64,000 bases of DNA from assembly GCA_932294295.1 (NCBI GenBank), contig OW028580.1, positions 11,623,374 through 11,687,373 of the forward strand, read 5' to 3'. The position numbers and the translations under genes were made by a program. Below the pieces are notes generated by a model. The model was not told the DNA's origin, ran no database searches, and saw nothing but the letters and a program-made list of their open reading frames with translations. The DNA comes from Alitta virens (Eukaryota; Annelida; Polychaeta; Phyllodocida; Nereididae). Positions 13,001 through 24,760 of the stretch are shown piece by piece; position 1 is the stretch's first letter, and each line of letters opens with the position of its first letter.

Positions 13001-13428
13001 CTAGAAAACAGGCACATCTGCTTTGCAACATTTCCAAGAACGGGAATTGTTTTCATCACAGGAGGAAGCAGACACAAGGATCAATCTACACTGCATGCAT
13101 GCTGCAAAGTCAAATGAAGACAAGGTGATCCTTGTTCGTTCACCTGATACAGATGTCTTCATTTTGTTGCTGAATTTTGTCAAGATCTTTACCATCTAGT
13201 CTTATTTGACACTGGTGCAACTACCAGGCTTATATCTGGAACATGTCAAGTGTTGCATTTCCTGATGTACCAAGTACTATAGGCAAAGGATGGAGACTTG
13301 ACATCCTGCCACAAGAACTGATTGACATCATGCCAGACAGACAGGTCAATGAATCTGATGATGATTTAGATGTTGATGACATTGACTTCAACAATCTGGT
13401 AGACATCATTTATGATGATGAGTCATAA
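10080..13428 (+). pseudogene. Academ-like transposase/nuclease gene, multiply broken
   Basis: Family landmarks occur in order across several frames. A Lys-rich N-terminus starts at the ATG at 10080. Next comes the WDNFDMSEETPSGAGTTHV block (about 10967-11025), equivalent to a DNxD...GTxH core in relatives. The RNPMDLTIEETINRH and FSRNPAIL region lies near 12080-12180. The VYIIDGNAILQAL start of the PIN-like nuclease is at about 12712, IKGFEQSHRGE and GPNTKIPRDWKSF follow, and VRSPDTDVFILLL (about 13135-13170) is the acidic nuclease motif. The frame ends in an Asp/Glu-rich tail at 13428. Frameshifts and stops separate almost every block. The GCDT..GxGKK helix-hairpin segment, present in copy 2, is missing here. 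This belongs to a different subfamily from copy 2. Confidence 0.7.
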
Positions 13429-14119
13429 ATTGCTTGCCTTTTCTGGATTGGAACTTCGTAGATCAAAACTGTCCACGATTGATTATAGAACTTTATCAAA
13501 TATGAATGAATCCTATTTCGATCAACTGGTCCTATCACTTTGAAATTTGTGTACTTTAGCTGCCAAACTTATGGTTATTATTCCCGTTCTTACACACAAT
13601 TTGTACATCATACTGGGATATATTGTTAATGAATAATAATATTATGACATTCTTGATCAGTGTCCAGATATTGCCTCAATAAATTTAAGAAGCTCACGAC
13701 ATCTCGGAAAAGACCGATCCATCCGTCCCTACATGCAGATCTGGGAATAGCAGTATTTTACTTTATAAAGAGCGGGAGACAAAATTAGTGGTGAAGACAG
13801 TATCGCTGAAAATGATAGACTATTCTATCCTTGATTGCATATTGTGACTTATTTCACATAATTTGGGAAAATATTTCATGAAATGGGTTTGCATTGTTCC
13901 AAAGAGACAAAATGCTCTTTTATAAAAGTAGTTTGTATGCGGAAATCAATTTTTTTGCCTTAAGGGGTAGGAGTACAATAATGGCCTCAGAATTACTGTA
14001 TGTGATTTATTTTAGGCATAGCAATATTTCATTATATAGCTGTTACGACCCATAATGTGATAGAAAGTGATTAACGCTGAAAAAGTTAAAAAAACAAGTA
14101 TGCAGTAAATAGAAAAAGT

Positions 14120-14214
14120 GAAATGAGTTGTGGACACCTCCAGAAAGAAAACTAGGGGGGGGGGGGGGGTCGCGAATATTCCCTGGGGGGGGGGAGGTTT
14201 TCACTTTCTGGCCC
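14120..14214 (-). repeat. Right TIR of Academ-like copy 1
   Basis: Inverted partner of 9968-10042, with expanded G-runs on the plus strand interrupting the match. Confidence 0.82.
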
Positions 14215-14559
14215 CTAGCCTGATACTCAGACTGTCCATAAATCTGATTCATCTTTATTTTATTCCATGACCATGGAAATATACGGTATTTGTGGTATTA
14301 TCCCTGCAGCTATATTTGAGACGAAACTAGTTTTCAAATTGACGAATGCAATAAAACATTAGCAAACATCCTGATTGAGCCCTCAATGCCGTGTCAAAAA
14401 TATACACTTTCTCTCGCTCAAACCAAATTGGGCAAAATATAGGCTTTTTGACATGTAATTAGGGGACGAAGGACCTATAACTTGGCAACTCCAGGATCAA
14501 ATTCATAATAGAAAAATTAAGAATCTCCTTGGTAAAAGCAAGATTAAAAAATCCCTTTA

Positions 14560-14890
14560 AAAACATAAAAATAAGAAATCGATCTGGTGCCTGCTTTGAA
14601 CACTAAATGCCTATTATTTTTTTGTAATTGCGGCATTGTTAGTATCATTAATAATCCAATGACATATTTTAACATTAAAATATAAAAGAAACCATAGAAC
14701 TACTTCTATAAGGCCCAAGGATTACATGCAGGACTTGTACACTACCATCTAGAAAATAAAATCCAAATCACTAAAATACCAATGTGATAAACTGCATTGA
14801 TTGTTTGGCCACGCCTAAAACTCAATGAAACTATATGGTATTCATCTTGAGGATACTTTTAGACATACCGTGAAGAGGGTATTATCGACA
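14560..14890 (+). repeat. Right part of dispersed repeat C
   Basis: Aligns with about 43600-43885: GCATTGTTAGTAT.ATTAAT, ACTACTTCTA.AA, CTTG.ACACCATC, CACGCCTAAAACTCAAT. It continues the repeat interrupted at 9966. Confidence 0.6.
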
Positions 14891-14925
14891 GGGCGGGTAT
14901 TTTCGAAAAGAAAAGCCATAAAATT

Positions 14926-15068
14926 CTACGAACCTAGGAACTTCTATGAACTCCTACGAGAGCATACTAACTTCTACGATCGTCTACGAACTGCTACGAC
15001 GGTCCTACGACGGTCCTACGACGCCTGGCCAAGTCCTATGAAGTCATTAAGTTTCTAGAAAGCTACGA
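14926..15068. repeat. Helically phased CTACGA minisatellite
   Basis: CTACGA or CTATGA starts at 14926, 14944, 14954, 14974, 14984, 14994, 15005, 15016, 15036 and 15063. Most spacings are 10, 11 or 20 bp. The 77-codon open frame across it arises from the repeat and is not a gene. Confidence 0.75.
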
Positions 15069-15069
15069 T

Positions 15070-18000
15070 GATTTTTGAAGCATTTCGGCAAGGTAGGAAC
15101 GGGCTTTTACCCCATGGGGTGGAGCTTTAGCTACACCCAGCCACTTCTGACCTATGTCCCTCGATTCAAACTTGCTCAATACTTTACAAGGAATACAAAT
15201 CAGCCGAAATGAGGATATTATACGCTGTTTCTACATCAATCTGGAGAGAAGAAATAAGAACTATTTTGTTCGGTTCGCCGTACATTTGAATGTGCTTATC
15301 GATATAAAAGTAGGTCACCAATTAATTGCTTTTCACTTTCTGTAGACTTCTCGCAGTCGCTCGCACGTTATTAAGCAGTTTACTCGTGGACAGATTATAC
15401 CCAGTTAATTCATGCTATATATAAATCAAACATGTACTAATTACACATAATTGTACTATCTTCATTATGTATTATAACTATACACTATGTCCTTTGCTAG
15501 ATAAATCATATATAAAATATGGGTAATGCTTTGATAGGAAATATATACAGATAAGTATATTAACTTAATGAATCCATTACCACTGGTATTTTGGTTGTCT
15601 TTTCTGCCAACTTTGTCAATCTCCTAATTGGTTCAAAATATTTGAGCTTATGTCTAAAATAACTACATATGCAACTTGATATATGAAAGTGTGGATTGGT
15701 ATATATCCAGCTGTCATAAAACACTTTGTTTGATGGAATTTCATTTTGAAGTGCTCTGAAGTTCTTATTCAGCAATGTGACTCTATGTGTTTGTGACTTT
15801 GAAAAGTGGCCTTAATTTTTGTTATAGAAATGTTATGTAGAAAAGTATTAATTGGCGCGTGGTTGAAATATATAAAATGTACACCCTGTATAATATTTTC
15901 CGTATGATTGCATTGGTGGTCATTTTGAGCACAAAGGATGTTTATTTGGTAGACAATTCAATTAATTTCGAACATAGACAGAAACTTTTTGACATGAAAG
16001 TGAGACATAATAATTCAGCAGGCAAATAGTTATAAACTATTTCTTCTCTTTCTGGGTCTATTGAATCGGTATTTTGATGGAAGTGATCAGTACAATTATC
16101 CTTGACCAGTCTATAAAACATGAAGTCAGGTATAGACGTAATGATGAGATGATATATATTTTTAGTTTATGCTGTTTAACACAACTTTTCGGCAGGTCTG
16201 TCATTTGACCTCAGCACAGACAGCTACTACAAAGCACGTCTCATATGACAATGATGTTAATATTATGTGAACAAAAGGCTGACATGTATGTCATGAAAAG
16301 TCCCAGGCTGGCCCTCGAAACCAAACTTTACATGCATTTCTGTTTGTAAGGCCGTGTAACTTCTTTTGGATGCTGCACCTGTGAGCATATAAAGTACGTT
16401 CGTTCGATGTTACTGTTTTATGTGATATCAATGCTAATAGTCTTGAATATGACAAAGTTGAACCTAATACCATCCACCACACATACCCAATCAAAAGTTT
16501 ATTTTCATTTTTCCGACAAATTTTTGGTGTCATTAAACTGCAAAGTACCTATAATGCACTACCATATCAATAGTCTTCACCTATGGGTGAAGCCTAAACG
16601 TCATAAATTAATTTTCTTGTTATCTATAATAACAATAAACTAAAAATGTAGTATTACCATATATGACAATGTGTGATAGAAAAACATCCCAAGTTAATTG
16701 TCATGTTTTTCATACTACGACAGAACTGTGAGAAACAATAAGATATCGCTCATGGCTTCTGAATTAATAAAAGCTATTTACAAGAGGAACCATCTCGAGA
16801 ACTTATACTTCAAGCAAATAACATCAACTGCATGGGAACTTATTGCAAGCATCGCAACAAAGTCACACGAATGAGACAAAAAAGCCATTAAAGACATTAA
16901 AATATTTTATGTTTTTCACGGATCAAGACCCTAACACAGCAACAAATATTCATTAAAGATGCCTACCCTAAACCTATGTGCCAAGCCACCGCCCATAAAT
17001 TGACCAGGTTGGTTGTATTAATAATTAAAACACCAAAGCAGACTGCAAACCTCAAGAGAAATGTGTCAACAGTTGGAATTAAATGTTTCACAATGCTTTA
17101 TCCCTGAAAACGCGATGTAAATATTTTTTAATGTACTGTAAATAGTTTGTAGCCTTGTACTCACATGTTGGAAAAATATATTTACTTTTAATGTTATTTA
17201 GATGAACTTATTTTGACAATGGTAATATCATTTATAGTATTTCAGCATGATTTTCTAGGATCCACGCTTTATAATGATGTCAATATGTTCTGCAATATTG
17301 ACATGATATTATTTGAATAATAATCTGAATGTTGATTAGATATTTTGGCAAGATTTTATTGGAATAGTGTCGAAAATATTGATGTAATATTTTGGTAGTC
17401 CTTGCTATCAGCTTGTGAAAATGTGTCCCTCAATACTGAATGTGTCAAAATATCCTGGCAATAATTCAGGAAATATCATTTGAAACATAACTGCATGGTT
17501 TGTGAGGGATCACTATAATATTTTAAAAATATACGTCAAATATTCTGGCATGATTGGTCACAGTCGTTTTAAAGAACATATTAATGGTGTCTGTCTTATT
17601 TCATTGCACAATACGTGGAATAGGACAAAATGGATAACACTCATACCAATAAGCAACACGCCACTTTGTAAAGAATGACGGTTAAAAATTCAGTAACTGA
17701 ATAAATGGTCACTATATTTAAATGTCCATAATTATGTCTGATAATGGCAGGCGTCTGTTATAGACTTATTATACTGAAACATGCTATATGTATTACTGGC
17801 AACTCTCATTAAAATCAACTCAACTTAAGACATACAATTACTGTCTCAGACAAATATGTTGTATAGTTATTCCTGATCATAACATTATACAACTGTTCCA
17901 TGAGATCAACATTTGTTTTTCAGTTCCCAAAACACCCCAATGCTTATTTCAGTCCTTGTCGAAGCAGACCATATGCAGGTCTTGTCTGAGCGCATCAAAA

Positions 18001-18370
18001 TCTTTATCAGCATTCTCTTCTTGTCTCTGACCCAATCACAGCCAAAATTAAACACCTCTGTACATGCCTGTTGTGCAATATAGGGCGTTTGTGTATAGAC
18101 CCGTTGATGCCAGACAACTGAACTATGAGTTAATTACAGGTAAATACAGGAGTTATGACAGGTTGTTATTGTTAATAAAAAAACAATCAAATAGCGCGGA
18201 ATTTTTATATAGGAAAATAGAATATTGTACAAAAACTTGTGAGCAATCGAATAGAATTTATCGTGGTGAAGCAAGCAACTATTCCAAGACCTAACCAGCT
18301 CATCATTACTTTGACCTTTTTCACAATAAGCAGAAAAACACTGGCAAAGTAGTTTGAACAGGCAATCGTT
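15070..18370. other. AT-rich stretch without genes
   Basis: No exon-like frame and no clear repeat ends were found. Around 17200-17550 the sequence is a loose succession of AATATT and TTGACAT-like words, without a stable unit length. Confidence 0.4.
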
Positions 18371-18382
18371 GCTGGAAGGCTA

Positions 18383-18424
18383 GGCTAGGCTGGAATAGGA
18401 TAGGACAGGATAGGATAGGATAGA
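18383..18424 (+). repeat. GGATA pentanucleotide cluster
   Basis: Starts with TAGGCTAGGCTGG and continues as about six GGATA/GGACA pentamers. Confidence 0.8.
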
Positions 18425-18479
18425 ACTGCCTTCTAACTCAATTATTGCCACTCAAGGTTTGATTGATGAGATGGTACAC

Positions 18480-18640
18480 ATTATCCCAATGTGTGATATT
18501 TATCACTTGCCTCAGCATAGACACCGAGTATAATGTACCGCCAATTTGACATGTTGCTCATGAAGAGTACCTATACTGAGATTGAGTCTGTACCTTCAGC
18601 AGAGCTGGCCAAAAAACCAAATGTTCGAGTGGGATAAAAA
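18480..18640 (-). repeat. SINE family A fragment
   Basis: The minus strand carries the family blocks GGCGGTACATTATACTCGGT, TCTATGCTGAGGCAAGTG and the degenerate CCCATGGGG-like segment. The tRNA-like head is missing or unrecognisable. Confidence 0.5.
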
Positions 18641-18884
18641 AATAATTAATAAAAAAAGCTCATAATTTAGTTTTAACCCCCTCATTCCAACCTTCCTTAT
18701 TTAACAGACTGGCACTCCCCTCTGTAATTAACATTAAAGCCTGACACCTTTAAGTACTCACTCTGCAGAAATACGGGAAAGTTAAGTAAAAAGAAGTCTA
18801 AGCAATAATCTAGTGGTGTAAATTGAGTACATCTATGTCATTTATATTGTTCTATACATCACTAAGGATAATACCTAATACGGA

Positions 18885-19182
18885 ATGCCGTAGTCAAACG
18901 GACAAGGTGTTGGAATCATATGCGTATTGTACAAGGTCGTGGGTTCGAAATTTAGTCATAGCATGGTGGAACTGCTATAAAAAGATCTTCCTGTACAGCC
19001 AAATTCATTGACTTGGAAAAAAATCTTATAGTTTTGGAAGCTAAACTCCAGATGATGTCATGTGAATGTAGGACTCTCATTGACTGAGAGATTGCTTTAA
19101 CCAATGAGAGTCCTGGATTCACATGGAGTTTAACATCCAAGTCTATGAGGTTTGTTTTCAACTCTGTGAATTTTGCTGTACA
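18885..19182 (+). repeat. tRNA-headed retroposon with a long hairpin body
   Basis: A tRNA-like head (box A-like TAGTCAAACGG at 18891-18901, box B-like GGTTCGAAATT at 18942-18952) is followed by an imperfect inverted repeat. Its arms are about 18991-19082 and 19102-19182, with a 19-base loop. Paired blocks include TGTACAGC.AAATTCA, GACTTGGA, TAAACTCCA and GGACTCTCATTG. Open frames here are by-products of the palindrome. Confidence 0.6.
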
Positions 19183-19228
19183 ATTAGTTGCATTAAAAAC
19201 GGCCTGTTAAATTAAATCTACACAAAGA

Positions 19229-19375
19229 TATAGAATAAGATAAGACAAGACAAGACAAGACAAGACAAGACAAGACAAGACAAGACAAGACAAGACAAGA
19301 CAAGATAAGATAAGATAAGATAAGATAAGATAAGATAAGATAAGATAAGATAAGACAAGATAAGATAAGATAAGA
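19229..19375 (+). repeat. (AAGAC/AAGAT)n microsatellite
   Basis: About 29 pentamers, first AAGAC then AAGAT with one late AAGAC. The C-to-T switch part-way along shows two blocks of expansion. It follows the hairpin retroposon by about 45 bp and may be its tail. Confidence 0.92.
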
Positions 19376-19779
19376 GTATATAGTTGTTATCTAAACGTAA
19401 AGTTGTCAGAAGACTCGTATTTGCCTGTTATTTTAGCCCATTCTGCAACAGTGACTTACTTCAGTCATATTACACTTAATTTGCACTTATTGTGCTGGAG
19501 CTGGCCAACATTTAGCCACCGTTTTATAATTTGGACCAAAACTGAGGCAATTTTTATAATAGAGTCGACTATTCAAGATAGAATCAAAATATTAATGTAG
19601 TCTTCATGAAATATGTGCAGAGATTTGTTTTTTAAAGAACAGGGTCATATCATTGAGAAACCATCATTGTGATAAGCCATCAATATGTATGGTTAAATAA
19701 CAGTTTGATCTTGATGAATCTGTTTCAAATTATTGCTGACGTTCCACCAATGGCTGTGTCATAGAAATTTCTATATCAT

Positions 19780-19960
19780 GGAAAAAAATCTTCTGCATCA
19801 TTGCAAAAGTAGCTTTGGCCTCCCTTTATTTTTTTTAATAAATCTGTTTTGATTATTAGTTTGAAGAAACTGTATGGTGTAACATTGGTGTATGTATACC
19901 TTCCCATATAAGGTCCATTTATAGATGGCATGAAATGCATTAATATCAATGTCTGTTTGG
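19780..19960 (-). repeat. Dispersed repeat shared with about 3485-3620
   Basis: The minus-strand DNA AACAGATTTATTAAAAAAAA and GGCCAAAG is alignable with the sequence just around 3480-3530. The family is unknown. Confidence 0.4.
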
Positions 19961-20806
19961 GTAGAGCCAATAATGTTTGCAAAAGCGGCCGAAGATACCC
20001 GGGGGATTTGCTATATCCGACCTCAGGAAAAGGCCGCCGATTTAAGGTTGGAATTAAACTCACCTGCCTCCCCCCCCCCCCCTTGCCTGTCCCAGTACGT
20101 GAAGCCCTCTAATTCACCCCACCCACGCTCACTTGTTAAGAATGACCTGACCTTTATTAATTAGCTCATGCCTACTTCAGGTCCACGAGTGTTCTCATAC
20201 ACTCAAATCTAGTTATAGACCTTTCAAATTCACGGGTAACTAGCGGAAACATTAACGAGTTGTTAATGCATTCTTTGAAAATGGCGATCTCTGCAACTGG
20301 CGAAAGTTTTCATCAATTCCTCTGAATATTCATTATAATTTCACGCCAGTAAGTTGCAGAGCAGCGCAAGAGGTGAGGACGATTTCTAATTTTCATATTT
20401 GAAAATATGTTGAATACATTAACTGGCAAATTCTGTCTAGACTAAAAACACTAACAAGAATGTTTCCCTGAATATCAGTTATTGCATCATCGGCCTCAAA
20501 ACGCGCCCATGATTTGGACATTATTCCTCAAGCCTGCCATTTTGCGAGGATACGGTACCCGTGAAATTGAAAATGTTACTTTAGTAAAAACTGAAGAGCT
20601 CTGAAGTTGCATCAATACAACATAATATTTATGTTTGAATACCGTATCAAGTTAGTTTGAAAGTTGAAATTCTGATGGTTGGATCCTAATGCTATTTAAT
20701 GTATTCTTTAAAAACTTTAGAAACTTTCGAACTAATTGCAACATAACAAAGAGAGAAATTCAGTACGCAGTATGTGTTTTCCATGTTCATGATGAATGTT
20801 GCCCAA

Positions 20807-20960
20807 TAGTCCGGGTGAAGTAACGAAGCACCCAAAACAAATTGCAATAGTAATGAACTATACACCAAATGAAAGCTCATAAACTCCTCTACAACATATC
20901 AAAAATCTAAGAAAATATAATTAGTGGAACAACTTTTTCCAGAAGGGGGAACAATATGGC
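20807..20960 (+). repeat. Left TIR of Academ-like copy 2
   Basis: Inverted partner of 25690-25859, with shared blocks CAAATTGCAATAGTAAT, AAAGCTCATAAACTCCTC and GTGGAACAACTTTTTCCAGA. Confidence 0.9.
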
Positions 20961-22764
20961 CTTGTGCGTAGCAAGAATCGGAATTGGTAACATAATGAAA
21001 ATATTTGTAAATGCCTAATATGATGCCAAAACCTTTTAGTTGTGTATTTCTTGATAACACATAACTTTTGAAAGATTATTTATACAAAATATTACTTATA
21101 AATTGTACATGGGACACTTTTTTAAGGAGGGGGGGGGGGCTACAGGACTTGCGAATGGATTGACATCGACGTATAAAATCAAGCTTTCAAGTTGTTTTAC
21201 CTTTGTAATCTGTGTACCTTTTATAACTATGGAATAAACTGCAAAAAAAAAATTAATATTGTTTGTTATCTGTTATTTAGTCCCTCTACAATATCATTAT
21301 ATTATACATTATACATATTGCCCCACAAATGGTAAAAGGGACCATCCAAAACAGTGAACAAGCAAAGCTGCACTGGAATACATTCCTGACAGTCTGAAGA
21401 CATTGCTGAAGATTGTGTTTACTGGGAAAGATACAGATGTCAAGCTAGCCTCCATAGGACAGGCGATAATGCAAGTAGCTCTACCCAGAGTGATCATGGC
21501 CCCACTGCAAATTGGTCTGGGAGTACAAATGCATCATCATTTTCAATCCAAGTTTCTGATTGAGTCTTTGAATAGTCATGGATTTTGTTGTTCTTATGAT
21601 GAAGTAAAGAGGTATGAGCGATGTGCCTCTGTGACTGACAACGAGACCCCCCAAAACTATGGTCCTCAAAATTTCATGCAGTATGCAAGAACACCTTTCA
21701 TGGCATGGGCATCATTGGAGCTTTCACTGGAGGGACCAAGGTAGAAGCAAGGATCAGACGTACAAATGTGACAGCAGATGACATTGCTGCTATTAAGCGT
21801 ATCAACATTCAGAGCTTTACGTCAAACACAGACATTTTGTCATCAATTCATTATGAACATCTATCTGATAAAATGATTGATTACTCACACTCAGCTGTGG
21901 ATTTTCTATGGAAGATATCACCAGTACTGTCAGTGGATAGGCCTTTCTGGTCTGGGTTCATGCAAATGGTTCATCAAGGTGATCACCCTCAAACATCATC
22001 AGTTATGTTCCTACCAATTATAGACCTTGATCCAAATGATCCAACTTGTATATATTCAACTCTCAACTATGTCAGCAATCATGCCAGGAAGCACCAATGC
22101 ACTCCTGTAATAACATTTGATCAGCCCTTGTGGTTGAAAGCCCACATGATCGTAGAAAGTCAGCCAGACAGCTCTGACCTACATTCTGTGGTTGTTCGTC
22201 TTGGGGGCTTTCATGCTGAGATGTTTCCTTGGTAGCATTGGGCACCTGATGAAAGGCTCAGGGATTGAGAATATCCTGGAGGTGATCTATGCAAGCAACA
22301 CAGTTGGTCACATTTTGTCAGGAAAAGCAGTGTCTCGAGCCATCAGAGGTCATTTCATTCTGGATGCTTCCCTCCACTCTCTTCTGGCCGCTAAAGTCCT
22401 TGGTGTAACACTGCCAGGTGAAAACATTGATCTGGATCTTTCCATGCAAGGTGAAGATGTAGAAGTAACCAGCACTGATGATGTTATAAAAGATGCAGAG
22501 CCATTGAGCGTAGAAGTTCAAAATCATGATATCCAAGACTGATCTTATGAAGCAACTTTTGTCAGGAGAGTCAAGCATTGGTGCTATCGAACAAAATCAC
22601 ATTGTGTCAAAGACAATGGCCAATTTGAGCCATGAAGAGAGGAACCTTTCTTCTGCTAAAACAGCAAGCCTGTGGTTTCAGTACATGCATATGGTTGATC
22701 TGCTTCAAAAGTTCATCAAAGCTGAACGCCTGGGCAACTGGGACCTTCACCTTCAAAGTCTGTA

Positions 22765-22974
22765 TGAAATGCTACCATACTTTGCAGCTTCTGGACATAG
22801 GTTGTATCTGAAGAGTGTGCATATATACCTTCAGAAGATGGTAAAACTTCCTGAGCAACACCCTGATGTCTTTCAACACTTCAAAGAAGGCCTTCATGTC
22901 ACTTGTCGGTCTGATTGCTGTTGGTCTGGCTTATCCCCAGACCTAGTCATTGAGCAGTGTCTTATGAGGAGCCT
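22765..22974 (+). repeat. 210 bp duplication, source copy
   Basis: Matches 24269-24478 base for base except for three substitutions and no indels (offset 1504 bp). It encodes the conserved YFAASGHRLYLKS...LSPDLVIEQCLMRS block at its expected place. Confidence 0.95.
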
Positions 22975-23546
22975 CTAGACAACAGGTGGGTTAACCGGAG
23001 GCAGGGGATTCTCTGAAACCCAGCGCCTTGTGTGGGTTTTGTCCATGCCAGCTTGTGCAGAGATCAACAGCTCCATGCAGCAACTCACTAATGTGAAGTA
23101 CAACACAAGTGAGCAGCACAAAGAGGCCACTGATGCAAGAGTTGCAAGGGATGCCAAAGACACACAGGACGTTGTGCTCTACCTATCTCAAAGGAGTCCA
23201 TTCACAGCTGAGACCTCTCTGATGAATATCGCAACAGGAGTTACAGCCCCACCATCTGTCAATGTACATGAGTCTAAGAGCATTGGAGAGCGTATTTTGG
23301 CCTCCATGGAGGGAAACACAATTGACTCTTACATATTCCGAAAGAAGGACCAAGCTGTCACTATGGATACAAAGTCATGGTGAGTTACAGCATGTCTTCA
23401 ATCATGAACTCTGTCACTATCCCCAAGCTCTGTTTGAGTCAGTCAATGTGATTCGACCAACCACAAAATCCAGTTTGGCAGATGCTCTGTGGTGTTCTGA
23501 GGCTGCAAAACTTCCTGGACCATCTAAAACAGTTCAATACATCTTA

Positions 23547-24171
23547 GATGGTGGAGCTCTGTTGCATCATATCCCTTGGACAAGAGGATCCACGTATGAC
23601 CAGATCTGCGAGCAATACAGTGCCTATGTCATTAGAAAGTATGGCAGAGCTATTGTAGTGTTTGACGGGTACAGTGACACACCAAGTACCAAGGACTGTG
23701 CTCATATGAGGAGATCAGGAGGCACAATTGGTGTAACAGTCCACTTCACTTCCAGCATGGCACTACAAACCAAGAAGGAAGAGTTCTTATCTAACAAGCA
23801 GAACAAGCAGAGATTCATTACCTTGTTGTCTCGGAGATTGGAACAAGTAGGGTGTGAGATACACCAGGCAAGCGGAGACGCCGACTATCTCATTGTGCAA
23901 ATGGCATTAGCATCAGCAGCTAACCAAGAAACCATTCTGGTTGGGGAAGATACAGATCTGCTTGTTCTTCTCATCTATCACACAGAGAATGTCAGGTATA
24001 ACATCTTCTTCAGACCTGAAACTAGACGGATGAGTGAGAAAGGAAACAGATGCTGGAACATTCCTGCAATGCATGCTCTTCTTGGAAGTGTTGTCAGTAA
24101 CAACATTCTGTTCCTGCATGCCATTCTTGGGTGTGATACTACCTCTGGTGTTTATGGTTTGGGCAAGAAAC
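23547..24171 (+). other. FEN1/XPG-like PIN nuclease domain within the transposase
   Basis: In one continuous frame the acidic motifs of a flap-type nuclease occur in order: ILDGGALLH, VVFDGYSDTPSTKD, SGDADYLIVQ (I-region), LVGEDTDLLVLL and LGCDTTSGVYGLGKK. The last resembles the GxDY...GxGxK helix-hairpin start of FEN1. All predicted metal-binding acids are present, so the domain itself is undamaged even though the gene is broken. Confidence 0.8.
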
Positions 24172-24268
24172 TATCAATCACAAAGATCAAATCTGACACT
24201 CGGTTTCAAGATCAGGCAAAGATTTTCATGAGCCAAGGAGCCAATAAAGATGACATCATCTCTGCAGG

Positions 24269-24478
24269 TGAAATGCTACCATACTTTGCAGCTTCTGGAC
24301 ATAGGTTGTATCTGAAGAGTGTGCATATATACCTTCAGAAGATGGTAAAACTTCCTGAGCAACACCCTGATGTCTTTCAACACTTCAAAGAAGGCCTTCA
24401 TGTCATTCGTCGGTCTGATTGTTGTTGGTCTGGCTTATCCCCAGACCTAGTCATTGAGCAGTGTCTTATGAGGAGCCT
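24269..24478 (+). repeat. 210 bp duplication, inserted copy
   Basis: Copy of 22765-22974 placed between ...DDIISAG and EEPNALPPMSA. The word GAGGAGCC at the right junction would be codons for the host's own EEP, suggesting microhomology at the join. Confidence 0.93.
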
Positions 24479-24664
24479 AATGCACTTCCTCCTATGTCGG
24501 CATCAGTGAAATACCACAGCCTTAGAGTGTACCATCAGGTTCAGGAGTGGTTAGGTGTTGAAATGCCTTCTGTGGACTGGGGCTGGAAAGTCTGTGCAGG
24601 GAAGTTACTGCCAATCATGACTGATCTGCAACCTGCTCCTCAGAAATTCCTTGAAGTCATTCGT

Positions 24665-24760
24665 TGTGGGTGCAAGTCTGGCTGTAATACTATGCGCTGC
24701 TCCTGCAGGAAGCATGGGATGACCTGTTCAACTGCTTGCTCCGAGTGCAAGGGCATATGT
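24665..24760 (+). other. CXC (tesmin/TSO1-like) cysteine motif of the transposase
   Basis: The frame holds CGCKSGCNTMRCSC, then CSTACSECKGIC, about nine cysteines in 32 residues in CxC spacing, typical of zinc-binding DNA-binding CXC motifs. It lies near the C-terminus of the protein, which ends at 24802. Confidence 0.75.

Larger units (their letters stand above)
9968..14214 (+). mobile_element. Academ-like DNA transposon, copy 1 (degraded)
   Basis: The ends form inverted repeats: left 9968-10042, right 14120-14214. Both read GGGCYAGAAAGTGAAAAC, CTCCCCC, CCCCCTAGTTTTCTT, then TGTCCACAACTCATTTC inwards. The right copy has C-tracts expanded to 10-15 bases (G-runs on the plus strand at about 14155-14170 and 14184-14194). 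The interior holds a shattered gene on the plus strand (10080-13428) related to that of the element at 20807-25859. Target duplications could not be fixed; with small indels the true tips may lie a few bases further out. Confidence 0.8.

Noticed and set aside
14825..15058. 77-codon frame rich in Tyr-Glu/Asp repeats
   Set aside because: It is a reading of the CTACGA helical-phase minisatellite.
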